Positions 37,985-48,607 of a DNA stretch of 64,000 nucleotides are shown here, piece after piece. The stretch is from Streptomyces sp. YIM 121038. GTDB taxonomy: Bacteria; Actinomycetota; Actinomycetes; Streptomycetales; Streptomycetaceae. The stretch covers positions 9,980,001 through 10,044,000 of the forward strand of contig NZ_CP030771.1 in assembly GCF_006088715.1 (NCBI RefSeq), written 5' to 3'. Position 1 is the first letter of the stretch, and each line of letters starts with the position of its first letter. The notes under the pieces are model-generated. The model saw only the letters and a program-made list of their open reading frames with translations, made no database searches and was not told the origin of the DNA. The position numbers and the translations under genes are program-made.

Positions 37985-39817
37985 TCAGGGGCGGGCGGGG
38001 GCGGGGCGCAGGCGGACCTGGACGGTCATGCGCCGGGCGCGCCGGGGCAGGCGCACGGTCAGCTCCTCGGCGTCGAAGTCGCTGTAGGGCGCGCCGTCGA
38101 TCAGGACGTGCTCGAGTTCGACGCGGCCGGGCGGCAGCAGGTCGGGGGCCACCCGCAGCAGGTTGTCGGGGAAGTCGGCGTCGGCGTGCGGCTTGAACCA
38201 CAGGTCCAGCGGCTCGCCGCGCACCAGCAGCCGGGTGTAGACCTCGGCGAGGTAGCACAGTTCGGCCTTGTGGTACATCGCCATGGCGTGGCTGCCCTTG
38301 AGGCGTTCGTTGCCCAGCAGGTAGGGGATGCCGCTGGCCAGGACGGTGAAGTGGACGCCGCCCTCGTCGTGGTCGAGGAAGAAGGCGTTGTAGAAGGCGG
38401 CCGCCTCGTCCGCGTGGCGCGTGTAGGTGTCCTGGCCGGTGGCGCCGGCCAGGACCAGGTAGGCGAGGATGGCCTGCTCCTGCTGCCACCAGGTCTTGCG
38501 GTCGTGCCAGGCGAAGGCGTGCCGGCCGTCCTCGGCCTCGCGCTCCAGGACGTCGTACCAGCCCCCGCGCTGCCCGTCGCGGCCCACGGCCGGCAGCTGG
38601 GCGGCCAGCTGCTCGGCGAGCTGGCGGTATTCGCGTTTGGGCAGCACGGCGTGCATCCGCATCAGGTTCCACACGATCTTCAGGTTGTGGCCGACGACCG
38701 CGCGGTTCTGCTGCCAGCCCCAGTCGTGGTCGGGCGTCCAGTCGGCGTGGAAGCGCTCGTTGACGAAGACGCTGCGGTCGCGGGAGCGGTCGGGCAGATG
38801 GGTGACGATCATGTCGAAGGTGTGCTCCAGCATGCGCCGGTAGCGTTCCTCGCCGGTGGCCAGGTACAGGTTGATCAGGTAGGCGGGGGCGTGGTCGCCC
38901 ACCGAGTTCCAGTTCTTGCGCGAGCGGTTGGGGCCCAGGCTGTCGTGGTGGGGGCTGAGGGTGACCGGGTCGATGTGGGAGAAGTAGCCGCCCAGGCGCG
39001 GGTCGTAAAAGGCGGTGTCGAAGAGCTTGACGGTCGCCTCCAGGTCCTGCTTGATGCGCGGGGCGCCGGTGACGCGGTAGGTCTGGGCCAGCCCGACCAG
39101 CGCGTAGATCTGCTCGTAGGCGGGGATGGCGCGGTAGTCGTCGCCGAACTCCGAGGCGAACAGCTTGCGTTCCACCGGCCCGGCCACGTCCACGCCGTGG
39201 TACCAGTACACGATGCCCTCGTCCGGGTCATGGAAGCGCAGGTGCTCGTGCAGATAGCGCGAGCCGCGCTCGGCGACGTCCAGGAAGTCCTCGTTGCCGG
39301 TGAGCAGGTAGGCGCTGGCCATGCCGTAGACCAGGCGGGAGAGGGTGTCGGTCTCCTGGACGTGCTGGGTGGTCTTGTGGCCGCTGCCGTGGATCTCGGT
39401 GCGGTACTCGGCGAAGTCGACGGCGCCCGCGCCGAACTGCGAGCGCCGGTAGAAGCAGGCCAGCTCCGTGAGCTGGCGCGTCCACCAGCCGCGCTCCTGC
39501 CAGGGCGGCACCGCGCCCGCCCCGCCGGCGATGACCACCCGGTCGGCCTGGTAGACCAGGCCGCTGCCCGCGGGGTAGATGGGCCCGTAGACGAACACGT
39601 AGGTGCCCGGGGTGAGCAGGTCGGCCAGCTGCCCGGTGACGTCCTGGTAGGGCTCGCCGAGGTTGCGCAGGCGCTGGCCGGTGGTGGCGGCGCTCAGATG
39701 GATCAGCACCTCGCGGCCGTCGGGGGTGGTGAGGGTGAAGCGGCTGCCGAGCCGGCCGGTGACGTAGCCGGTGCTCAGGTCGGAGAAGGAGAACGGCAGC
39801 ACGGCGGGCGCGCTCAT
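37985..39817 (-). CDS. AGE-type (N-acylglucosamine 2-epimerase-like) sugar isomerase with extra N-terminal domain
   Basis: A 610-aa protein. About 110 residues form a beta-rich N-terminal domain (TGRLGSRFTLTTPDGREVLIHL). The rest is an (alpha/alpha)6 barrel with AGE hallmarks: GDHAPAYLINLYLATG, VVGHNLKIVWNLMRMH with the active-site His near residue 370, and KTWWQQEQAILAYL. Known relatives epimerise or isomerise free sugars such as N-acylglucosamine, cellobiose or mannose. The ATG overlaps the stop of the DJ-1/PfpI gene (ATGA), so the pair is translated together. The substrate is unknown; a free hexose or an anhydro-sugar would suit the cluster. Confidence 0.75.
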   Translation of the reverse strand: MSAPAVLPFSFSDLSTGYVTGRLGSRFTLTTPDGREVLIHLSAATTGQRLRNLGEPYQDVTGQLADLLTPGTYVFVYGPIYPAGSGLVYQADRVVIAGGAGAVPPWQERGWWTRQLTELACFYRRSQFGAGAVDFAEYRTEIHGSGHKTTQHVQETDTLSRLVYGMASAYLLTGNEDFLDVAERGSRYLHEHLRFHDPDEGIVYWYHGVDVAGPVERKLFASEFGDDYRAIPAYEQIYALVGLAQTYRVTGAPRIKQDLEATVKLFDTAFYDPRLGGYFSHIDPVTLSPHHDSLGPNRSRKNWNSVGDHAPAYLINLYLATGEERYRRMLEHTFDMIVTHLPDRSRDRSVFVNERFHADWTPDHDWGWQQNRAVVGHNLKIVWNLMRMHAVLPKREYRQLAEQLAAQLPAVGRDGQRGGWYDVLEREAEDGRHAFAWHDRKTWWQQEQAILAYLVLAGATGQDTYTRHADEAAAFYNAFFLDHDEGGVHFTVLASGIPYLLGNERLKGSHAMAMYHKAELCYLAEVYTRLLVRGEPLDLWFKPHADADFPDNLLRVAPDLLPPGRVELEHVLIDGAPYSDFDAEELTVRLPRRARRMTVQVRLRPAPARP

Positions 39818-40425
39818 GCGGCCGCCCTCGCCGGGATGTCCAGGCGCTCGATGACGGTGCGGGCCAGCAGATGGCAGTGCTCGACCGTGCGCGAGGTGAT
39901 CAGGTCGCGGTCCACGACCAGGTCCTGGTTGAGGTAGACCGCGCCCATGTTGCGCACATCGCCGGCCACGTTGTTGTGGCAGGTCACCGGCCGGTCACGG
40001 AGCAGCTCGGGGGCGGCCGAGAGCAGCTGCAGGCCGTGGCAGGAGAACGCCTTGAGGACACTGGGCACCCGAAAGGCGCGGCGCAGCAGCTCCAGGGCGG
40101 GCGAGATCTGCTCCACGTCCTCGCTGTAGCGCAGCCGCTCCGCGACCAGCCCGGAGGGCACGATCAGCGCCGAGTACTGCAGCAGTTCGTGGAAGTCGAC
40201 CGCCTCCAGGTCGCCCTCGACGGTGAGCGGCGCCTGGTGGCCCTGGCCGGTGAAGGTGATCGACGACAGCCCCCACAGACGGGTCAGCAGCGTCACCTCG
40301 GCCCCGTCCTCGGCGAAGCGGCGCTGGTAGTAGGCGATCTCCTCCTCGACGTAGCCGCTTTCCAGCAGGATGCCCAGGCGCTTGCCGGCGAGCCGGCCGG
40401 TGGGCAGGGGCTTGACGATTCCCAT
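39814..40425 (-). CDS. DJ-1/PfpI-family protein, copy 1
   Basis: A 203-aa single-domain protein. An acidic residue in the LLESGYVEEEI loop and the nucleophile-elbow cysteine in AFSCHGLQLL (about residue 126) match the DJ-1/PfpI active site. ALIVPSGLVAERLR marks the middle strand. Relatives include glyoxalases, isonitrile hydratases and amidases, many acting on ketoaldehydes. It is coupled by overlap to the AGE-type epimerase and preceded by the NTF2-like gene. The other copy at 42.7 kb is longer and distinct. A role on a dicarbonyl sugar is an inference from the dehydratase in the cluster. Confidence 0.8.
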   Translation of the reverse strand: MGIVKPLPTGRLAGKRLGILLESGYVEEEIAYYQRRFAEDGAEVTLLTRLWGLSSITFTGQGHQAPLTVEGDLEAVDFHELLQYSALIVPSGLVAERLRYSEDVEQISPALELLRRAFRVPSVLKAFSCHGLQLLSAAPELLRDRPVTCHNNVAGDVRNMGAVYLNQDLVVDRDLITSRTVEHCHLLARTVIERLDIPARAAA

Positions 40426-40502
40426 GTGGACGATCCCGAAGTCATAGGTGGCGTGGCAAAGACACGGAGCGGGGCCGCAACGGCCCCAAGGGCCGGGCGC
40501 GG

Positions 40503-40955
40503 CTACAGCGGCGGCGAGCCGGGCATCGGGGCCAGCGCGGTGACGGTGTAGGTGCGGATGCGCCAGCGGGCGCCGTCATGGGCCACCGTCCAGCGCTGGT
40601 GGGCATCGAAGCCCAGCCAGGTGCTGCGCGCGGCGGGCGCCTGCCACACCTTGGTCTGCCAGTTCACGACGAGGTCCACCTCCGCGCAGGGGCCCGCCGC
40701 CAGGCGCACCTCCAGCGAGGCCAGGGTGTGCTCCTCGTCGAAGAAGCGGTGGGTGACGGCCTCGTACCACTGGGCCAGACCGCTGTGGCCGTGCACCGCG
40801 CCCTCGGGCAGATGCAGCACCACGTCGTCGGTGACCAGCGCGCTCAGCACCGGCAGCGGATCGTGCCGGTCCAGCGCCCGGTACCAGTCGGTGACCAGCT
40901 GGCCGATCGCCGCCGTGGCGGTGTGCTCGGCGGGAGGGGTCCGCAGGGGGGACAT
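40503..40955 (-). CDS. SnoaL/NTF2-like protein
   Basis: A 150-aa protein with an NTF2-like fold: a helix with IGQLVTDWYRALDRHD, then VTDDVVLHLPEG and the curved sheet ending RWRIRTYTVTAL. AAGGAGCC stands before ATG 40955. NTF2-like proteins in biosynthetic clusters often act as cyclases, isomerases or dehydratases. It lies in the leftward operon between the ThDP enzyme and the first DJ-1/PfpI gene. No diagnostic catalytic pair is clear, so the reaction cannot be named. Confidence 0.75.
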   Translation of the reverse strand: MSPLRTPPAEHTATAAIGQLVTDWYRALDRHDPLPVLSALVTDDVVLHLPEGAVHGHSGLAQWYEAVTHRFFDEEHTLASLEVRLAAGPCAEVDLVVNWQTKVWQAPAARSTWLGFDAHQRWTVAHDGARWRIRTYTVTALAPMPGSPPL

Positions 40956-40986
40956 GGAAAGGCTCCTTGGCTCCACGAGGACTTGC

Positions 40987-41055
40987 CCGCCCCCGCCCCC
41001 CCCGGAAGGCCTGCGCCCACAGAGGCGGGGGCACAAAAAAGAGGGGGGCGGGGGC
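40987..41055. terminator. Hairpin downstream of the ThDP enzyme gene
   Basis: On the minus strand GCCCCCGCCCCCC can pair with a G-rich arm about 40 bases further, with TTTTTTG in between. It lies inside the leftward operon and could reduce expression of downstream genes rather than end it. Confidence 0.4.
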
Positions 41056-41063
41056 AGGAGGGG

Positions 41064-42713
41064 CTAGGCGGTGTCGAGGTCCACCAGGTAGGGACCCCGG
41101 TGGGCGAGCAGGGCGCGCACGGCGCCGGGCACCTGGCCGGGCTTGTCCACCCGCCGCCCCGGCACGCCCAGGGCGCCGGCCAGGGCGGTGAAGTCGATGT
41201 CCGGCCCGGACAGGTCGAAGGCCTCGGGGTGGGCGCGCGGAGCGATGCCCAGCTCGGCCCAGTACCGCTCGATGTTGTCGTCCAGCAGCTGGTAGCGGCG
41301 GTTGTTGCAGATCACGAACTTGGCGCCGATGCGGTAGCGGGCCGCGCTCCACAGCGCCTGGATGGTGTACATGCTCGCCCCGTCGCCGGTGAAGGCCACC
41401 ACCGGCAGCTCGGGGCGGGCCAGTTTGGCGCCCAGGGCGCCGGGGATGCCCACCCCCAGCGAGCCGCCGCGGGTCTGGAAGTAGCCTCCCGCCCGCCGCG
41501 GCGGCAGATGGCGCAGCAGCGGGGCGCAGGCGGTCAGCGCCTCGTCGAACACCACCAGGCCGGGCGGGGCCTGGGCGGCCAGCTCCCGGGCGAAACACTC
41601 CATCAACGACCCCGCCCCGTCCGCCTGCCGGGCCCGCCCGCGCCCCTGGACCGGGGCGGCGGCGGTGGGCGCGTGCGCGGCCTGCGGCTCGCGTGCGCCC
41701 CCCGCCCGCCCCGGCAGCCCGGCGAGGTGCTCGGCGAGGGCGTCAAGGGCCAGCGCGGGATCGGCGGCGAGCCCCAGATCGACCGGGAAGTTCTTGGCGA
41801 TCTCATAGGCGTCGGCGTCGATGTGCACGATCGCCGCGCCCTGCGCGAAGGGGCTTGCCAGCTCGGGGAAGACCTCGGGGAACACATAGGTGCCCACGAT
41901 CAGGACCGCGTCCGCGCCGCCCACCACCCGCGCACTGTCGGCGCCGAACATGTGCCCGAGCAGCCCGCCGAACAGCCGATGGGTGGCATCGAAGTTCACC
42001 TCGGAGGAGTTCACCCCCCACACCGGCGCGCCCAGCGCCTCCGCGACGCGCGTCAGGGCCTGCTGGGCGCCGCTGGCCGCGACGCCGTCACCCATCAGGA
42101 TCAGCGGGCGCGCCCCGCCCGCCAGCAGCGCGGCCGCCCGCGCCAGGGCGGCCGGCTCGGGCACGGCACGGGTGTGCGGGACGGAGGCGGGCACCGCCGG
42201 CTCGGCGGTGGGCTGCTCCAGCACGTCGGCGGGCAGCACCACCAGGACCGGGCCGCGCGGCGGCGTCATGGCGATCTTCACCGCCCGGCGCAGCTCCCGC
42301 AGCACCGAGGAGGCGTCCAGGACCCGGGCGGCGTACTTGGTCACCGGCTGCGCGATGGCCACCAGATCGGCGGCCATCTGCGCGTCAAGCGCCGCATAGC
42401 GCACCCCGGCCTCCCCGGCCAGGACCACCAGCGGCGAACCGCCGCGCCGGGCCTGGTACAGCATGCCGACCGCGTTGCCCAGGCCCACCGCGCTGTGCAG
42501 CTGGACGACACCGGGGCGCTGGGCGGCGCGCGCGTAGCCGTCGGCCATGGCCACCGCGACGCTCTCGTGCAGGGCCAGCACATAGCCGACCTCGCTGTCA
42601 CCGGCGAGGTCCAGCAGGCCCTGCTCGACCGTGCCGGGATTGCCGAACAGATGACGCACCCCGTCGGCGGCCAGCTGCTCGAACACCGCGGCCTTGGCGG
42701 GCCTGGCGGACAT
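41064..42713 (-). CDS. Thiamine diphosphate-dependent decarboxylase/lyase (benzoylformate decarboxylase-like)
   Basis: A 549-aa ThDP enzyme. The N-terminal domain has LFGNPGTVEQ and the cofactor-activating Glu in ALHESVAVAMADGYARA (about residue 50). The ThDP motif GDGASMYTIQALW...VICNN (GDG-N26-NN) is intact at about residues 435-465. A Pro/Ala/Arg-rich insert is found near 345-375. Relatives decarboxylate 2-oxo acids or join acyl units. AGGAGG precedes ATG 42713; an ATG six codons upstream is less likely. It begins 34 bases after the second DJ-1/PfpI gene. It could decarboxylate or add two carbons to a keto-sugar acid, which is an inference. Confidence 0.85.
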   Translation of the reverse strand: MSARPAKAAVFEQLAADGVRHLFGNPGTVEQGLLDLAGDSEVGYVLALHESVAVAMADGYARAAQRPGVVQLHSAVGLGNAVGMLYQARRGGSPLVVLAGEAGVRYAALDAQMAADLVAIAQPVTKYAARVLDASSVLRELRRAVKIAMTPPRGPVLVVLPADVLEQPTAEPAVPASVPHTRAVPEPAALARAAALLAGGARPLILMGDGVAASGAQQALTRVAEALGAPVWGVNSSEVNFDATHRLFGGLLGHMFGADSARVVGGADAVLIVGTYVFPEVFPELASPFAQGAAIVHIDADAYEIAKNFPVDLGLAADPALALDALAEHLAGLPGRAGGAREPQAAHAPTAAAPVQGRGRARQADGAGSLMECFARELAAQAPPGLVVFDEALTACAPLLRHLPPRRAGGYFQTRGGSLGVGIPGALGAKLARPELPVVAFTGDGASMYTIQALWSAARYRIGAKFVICNNRRYQLLDDNIERYWAELGIAPRAHPEAFDLSGPDIDFTALAGALGVPGRRVDKPGQVPGAVRALLAHRGPYLVDLDTA

Positions 42714-42747
42714 GGGCCTCTCCTCCTTCACCGTCGCCCGGGAACGC

Positions 42748-43575
42748 TCACCAGCCGTAGCGGCGCAGGCCGCTCTCCAGGACCTCGATGAGCATCTCCC
42801 CGGCCGTCACCGAGTCCGGCGTGGAGCGCGCGGTGATGAACGGGAAGTCCACGACGACCGAGACCTCCTTGCCGACGTTGCCGTGGAAGGCGCCGCCGGG
42901 GCCGGTGGCATCGCGCAGGATGTACTCCAGCGGGTAGGGCGGCGGCCCCATGTTGAAGTCGACCCCCACGAACCCGGTGCCGTCCTTGTAGTCGTACTCC
43001 TTGGGGTGACCGGTGACGTGCTTGCCCCACAGCAGGCTGGCCCGCGCGTCCCAGTCCCGGGCGAAGGCGAGCGCGGCCACGCCGTAGCACTCGGCCAGGA
43101 TCGGCTTGTCGGCCCGGGCGAAGGCCAGGATCAGCTCGTGCAGCCGCTCGTTGTTGGCCAGGTCCACGATCGGGCCGCTGCCGCCGACGATGACCAGCGC
43201 GTCGAAGCCGCCCAGCAGCTCCTGCACGGCCGCCGCCAGGTTGCTGTGGTAACTCTCCAGCTCCCGCAGGTGGTTCAGCGCGCTGTAGTACGGGCGCTCG
43301 GGGATCATCTCCGCCAGGCTCAGGGGATTGTCCAGACGGCTGGAGTCATCCAGCGCCCTCGCGCGGCGGGCCATGTCCCGCGAGGTGACCGCACGGCCCA
43401 GCGGTGGGTCGATGTACTCGGAATCGAGACTGGGCGGCAGGGCCTGCGCCCGCTTGCCGTGCGGAGTCATGAACGTGGTGCGATACCCGCGTGCGTCGAA
43501 AGCCTCGATTGGGCCCACGAGTTCCTCGCCCCAGTAGCCGTATTCGGAAAGCACGACCAGGATGCGTTTGGACAC
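42748..43575 (-). CDS. DJ-1/PfpI-family protein, copy 2 (type 1 glutamine amidotransferase-like)
   Basis: A 275-aa protein from GTG 43575, which has GGGAGA at the right distance. Strand and loop patterns RILVVLSEYGYWGEELVGP, DALVIVGGSGPIVDLA and the nucleophile region ILAECYGVAALAFA (Cys near residue 158) define the DJ-1/PfpI fold with an enlarged C-terminal part. It is the first gene of the leftward operon and probably works on the same intermediate as the ThDP enzyme next to it. Many relatives hydrate or deglycate small carbonyl compounds. Confidence 0.8.
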   Translation of the reverse strand: MSKRILVVLSEYGYWGEELVGPIEAFDARGYRTTFMTPHGKRAQALPPSLDSEYIDPPLGRAVTSRDMARRARALDDSSRLDNPLSLAEMIPERPYYSALNHLRELESYHSNLAAAVQELLGGFDALVIVGGSGPIVDLANNERLHELILAFARADKPILAECYGVAALAFARDWDARASLLWGKHVTGHPKEYDYKDGTGFVGVDFNMGPPPYPLEYILRDATGPGGAFHGNVGKEVSVVVDFPFITARSTPDSVTAGEMLIEVLESGLRRYGW

Positions 43576-44029
43576 GAGGTCTCCCTGTCGTCGGATGAGA
43601 TCCGTCCCCGCGAGAGAAGAAATAGCCCGGCCGATGGCCGAAATCAGGGACATTCGGAGTCAACCCGCTGTTCGCGCAAGGGGGCAATAAACGGCGGCGC
43701 GCACCGGGAGACTCGGCCAACTTGCCCCAGTCGCAACGGAGTCACCAAATCCGTACGAGGATGCGGCGAATTCACTGGTCACCTGTGAAGAGAACACCCC
43801 CTCTATTCCCGCCCCTCTCACCCGCGCCGCCCCGCGCGCCGCCCGCCCCGCGCGCCGCCAGGCCCCCCGCCCCGCCTCCCGCCGAGCCCCCTCGTGCCCG
43901 CCCGCCCTGTCGCCCGCGCCGCCCCGCGCACCGCCGCACCGCCGCACCCCGGCGGCCGGGGCCCCGCGCCCCGCCGTGCCCCGCCCCGGACCGGGGGGCG
44001 CGCGGCGTGATCGCCCAGGAGTGTTCCGC
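43576..44029. promoter_or_regulatory. Divergent promoter region of the leftward operon and acyltransferase 2
   Basis: A 454-base region between divergent starts. The half near the leftward operon is less GC-rich (GCAATAAACGG, AACACCCCCTCTATTCC) and must hold its promoter. It contains the 13-base cluster motif at 43722-43734. The remaining 200 bases are CGC-rich low-complexity DNA. Confidence 0.6.
43722..43734 (+). promoter_or_regulatory. Cluster motif, copy A
   Basis: TTGCCCCAGTCGC, matching TTGCC(C/G)(A/C)AGTCGC, lies 147 bases upstream of the first leftward gene and 295 bases upstream of the acyltransferase. Confidence 0.55.
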
Positions 44030-45304
44030 ATGGCCGCCGCTGTCGCTGTCGTCCGCCCGCACCGCCTGCCCTCCCTGACCGGCATGCGCTTCGCCGCCGC
44101 CGCCTCGGTGTTCGCCTTCCACGCCTCCTTCGCGGGCGTCTTCGCCGACGCGGGCACCCAGCACCGCCTGGCCCAGGTGCTGGCCAAGGCGGGCTGGGTG
44201 GGGGTGTCGTTCTTCTTCGTGCTCAGCGGCTTCGTGCTGACCTGGTCGGCCCGGCCCGCCGAGCGCGCGCACCGCTTCTGGCGGCGCCGCCTCGCCAAGA
44301 TCTACCCCAGCCACCTGGTGACCGCCCTGGCCGCCTTCGTCCTGCTCGCCGCCACCGCCGCGGCCCCCGGCCCCGGCGCGGTAGCGGTCAACGTGACGCT
44401 GCTGCAGTCCTTCTTCCCCCAGCCGCACCTGTACGTCAGCGGCAACCCGGTCAGCTGGTCGCTCTCCTGCGAGCTGCTGTTCTACCTGGCCTTCCCGCTG
44501 CTGTGGCGGGCCCTGCGCGCGCTGCCCGCCCGCGCCCTGGTGCCCGTGGCCGCGGGCCTGGCGGCGGTGGTGACGGCCCTGCCCGCCGCCGTCGCGCTGC
44601 TGCCCGCCACCCCGGCCCTGGTGCTGCCCGACGGCACCACCGGCCAGTGGCAGTACTGGCTGCTGTACGTCTTCCCGCCGGTGCGCGCGGCGGAGTTCGC
44701 GCTGGGCATGGTCGTGGCTCGGATCGTGCGCGAGGGCCGCTGGCGGGGCCCGCGCCCGCTGCCCGCGGCCCTGCTGCTGGGCGCCGGCTATGTGCTGGCC
44801 ACCCAGCTGCCCTACCTGGCCGGGCTGGTGGCCGCCACCGTCGTGCCGATCGCCCTGCTGATCGGCGCCCTGGCCCACGCCGATGCCACCGGGCGCCCCA
44901 CCCCCCTGGCCGGGCCCGTGTGGGTCCGCCTGGGCGAGCTGTCCTTCGCGCTGTACCTGGTGCACCGCCTGGTCCTCATCCACGGCCACCAGGCGCTGGG
45001 GCGGCGCGCGTTCAGCACCCCGGCCGCCCTGCTCGTTCTGGCCGCCGCCTTCACGGTGAGCCTGCTCCTTGCCGCGCTGCTTTACCACGCGGTGGAAAAA
45101 CCCGCGATGCGCCTGCTCGCGGTGTCCGCGAAACACCGCGAGAACACCCCGGCAATTCCCGCGGAAATCCGGCGACTTGGGCAACTTGCCGGGATGAAAA
45201 GGCATTCCTTGCCCGCGCCGGAAGGCCTCAGAATGCTGAAACCCTTGCCAGGTCAACGACGACCGCCCAAGGGGGTGGACGATGAGCGGCCCCGCCGCCC
45301 CTGA
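44030..45304 (+). CDS. OafA/YrhL-type acyltransferase 3 family membrane protein, copy 2
   Basis: A 424-aa paralogue of the protein at 32.7 kb: RLPSLTGMRFAAAASVFAFH, GVSFFFVLSGFVLTW, RRRLAKIYPSHLV and WVRLGELSFALYLVHRLV all match closely. About ten membrane helices are predicted by eye. AGGAG precedes ATG 44030. Unlike copy 1 it ends in a basic tail without PGT repeats. The family acylates sugars or lipid-linked glycans at the membrane. Two copies in one cluster suggest two acylation steps or recent duplication. Confidence 0.85.
   Translation: MAAAVAVVRPHRLPSLTGMRFAAAASVFAFHASFAGVFADAGTQHRLAQVLAKAGWVGVSFFFVLSGFVLTWSARPAERAHRFWRRRLAKIYPSHLVTALAAFVLLAATAAAPGPGAVAVNVTLLQSFFPQPHLYVSGNPVSWSLSCELLFYLAFPLLWRALRALPARALVPVAAGLAAVVTALPAAVALLPATPALVLPDGTTGQWQYWLLYVFPPVRAAEFALGMVVARIVREGRWRGPRPLPAALLLGAGYVLATQLPYLAGLVAATVVPIALLIGALAHADATGRPTPLAGPVWVRLGELSFALYLVHRLVLIHGHQALGRRAFSTPAALLVLAAAFTVSLLLAALLYHAVEKPAMRLLAVSAKHRENTPAIPAEIRRLGQLAGMKRHSLPAPEGLRMLKPLPGQRRPPKGVDDERPRRP
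45172..45184 (-). promoter_or_regulatory. Cluster motif, copy F (minus orientation)
   Basis: TTGCCCAAGTCGC on the minus strand, an exact match to the consensus. It overlaps the 3' end of the acyltransferase gene, about 370 bases upstream of trehalose synthase. Confidence 0.5.
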
Positions 45305-45551
45305 CCGCGCCCCTCCCGCCGGCCCCGTCGCGCACCACGCACCGGCCCCCGGCCCCCGCACCGTCCGCGCCGCCGTGGCCCCCGGCCCCCGCAAGGCCCC
45401 CGCCGTGCCGCCCCACCCCCCACCCGCCCCTCACCGCCCCGCGCACACGGGGTGACAAGACGGGGGCGGGCACGCGGCACACCCCGCTCGGCGACGCCCC
45501 CTCGAACCGCCCGGAGCACTCCGGGACCCGCATCGTCACCTGGAGGAACCC

Positions 45552-47296
<1,745 letters not shown>

Positions 47297-47300
<4 letters not shown>

Positions 47301-47758
47301 CCTGCACCGCCCTGGCCATCCCCTTCGACCGCCTGGAACGCGCCCTGGCCGCCTGGCTGTCCGCCCGCCCGCCCGGCACCGGAGCCCGCCGGGCCCGGCC
47401 CGGCCCGGCGGGGCAGGCCCTGGAGCGCGTCAGCATCCAGGAGCTCGCCCTGGCCGCGCCCGGCCCCCGGCCCGCCGGGCAGGCCCTGGGCCTGCTCCTG
47501 GGCCTGCGCACCCACCGCGCCGACGGCACTACCGGCACCTGCCGGCTGGCCATCGCCATCCACCCCCTGAGCGACCTCACCGACCTCACCGAGGCCGCGG
47601 GCGGGGGCGGGGGCGCGGGTCCGGTGCCGCGCCTGATCGCCGTCCTCGACGACGTCGTCATCTGCCAGCCGCCCCCACCCCCACCCCCACCCCCGCCCCC
47701 GCCCCCGCCCCCGGCCCGGGCTGTCCTGCGCCCTGCCGGAGACCACCCCCTGCCCTGA
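47297..47758 (+). CDS. Unrecognised 153-aa protein with polyproline tail
   Basis: The GTG start at 47297 lies in the trehalose synthase stop (GTGA), so translation is coupled. The first 100 residues ([21 protein letters not shown], then [14 protein letters not shown]) are protein-like and may form a small domain. The end is a run of about 15 prolines encoded by a CCCCCA/CCCCCG microsatellite. In many actinobacteria the gene after TreS is maltokinase; this one is too short and I see no kinase motif, so it may be a replaced or truncated gene. Confidence 0.55.
47671..47713. repeat. CCCCCA/CCCCCG microsatellite
   Basis: A 6-base unit, first CCCCCA then CCCCCG, repeats about seven times and encodes polyproline in the preceding frame. 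Confidence 0.8.
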
Positions 47759-47971
47759 TATCCCACCCCCGCCCCCTGCCCCGTGCGACAACAGCCTCCC
47801 GCCACACCGCACTTCCGTCGCCCCGCCCCGCGGCCCCGGCCCCCTTCTTCCGGGTGCCGGGCCGCGGGCCCAGGCACCCGGCGCCGGCGTTCCCGCGGGC
47901 GGCACCGCAGCCCGCGGCGCCGCCCCTGAAACCGCGCCCCTCCTGCTTTTGTTTTTGTGTAAGGAGTCCTG

Positions 47972-48580
47972 ATGTCCCTCACTATCGACGTCTGGTTCGA
48001 CTATCTGTGCCCCTTCTCCGTCATGACGGGCAAAGTGATCGCCGATACCGGCCTCGCCCAGGACCACGCCGTGCGCTGGCGCCCCTACGAACTGCACCCC
48101 GGGGGCATACCGGCCGGCGGCAAGAAGGACTATCCGCAAGGCGTCTGGGAGAATTCCGTGGTGCCCATGGCCGACCGGCTCGGCGTGCCCTTCACCACCG
48201 CCCCCTCCGGGCCGCTGCCGCGCACCGACCTGGCCATGCACGGGCACACCTTCGCCTGGCGCCACGGCGCCGGACACGCCTACGACACGGCCGTCTTCGA
48301 TGCCTACTTCCACCACGACCAGGACATCGCCGACCTGGACACCCTGGCCGCCCTGGCCGGCGAGAGCGGCCTGGACCGCGGCCGGTTCACCTCCTGGACC
48401 GCCTCCCCGGAGGCGGCCGAACACCACCGCGCCACCCAGGAGGAGGCCCGGGCCGCCCACCGCATCCACACCGTGCCGACCCTGGTCATCGGCTCCTGGC
48501 GCACCGAGGGCGTCCCCGACGCCGCCCGCCTGCTGCGCGCCGTGCACACCCTGCACGCCCGCAGCCGCGTACCGGCCTGA
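47972..48580 (+). CDS. DsbA-family (FrnE/HCCA isomerase-like) oxidoreductase, copy 2
   Basis: A 202-aa paralogue of the protein at 34.07 kb: IDVWFDYLCPFS replaces VDVWFDFICPYS, and PQGVWENSVVPMADRLGV matches PRGVWENSVRPLGAERGV. The active site keeps one Cys followed by Pro-Phe-Ser. A cis-proline segment (HTVPTLVIGSWRTEG) is intact. The protein ends without the PSV repeat tail seen in copy 1. AAGGAG precedes the ATG. It is convergent with the MarR gene, with 27 bases between the stops. Confidence 0.8.
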   Translation: MSLTIDVWFDYLCPFSVMTGKVIADTGLAQDHAVRWRPYELHPGGIPAGGKKDYPQGVWENSVVPMADRLGVPFTTAPSGPLPRTDLAMHGHTFAWRHGAGHAYDTAVFDAYFHHDQDIADLDTLAALAGESGLDRGRFTSWTASPEAAEHHRATQEEARAAHRIHTVPTLVIGSWRTEGVPDAARLLRAVHTLHARSRVPA

Positions 48581-48607
48581 ACACCCCCTGCCCCGGGGCG
48601 CTACGCG

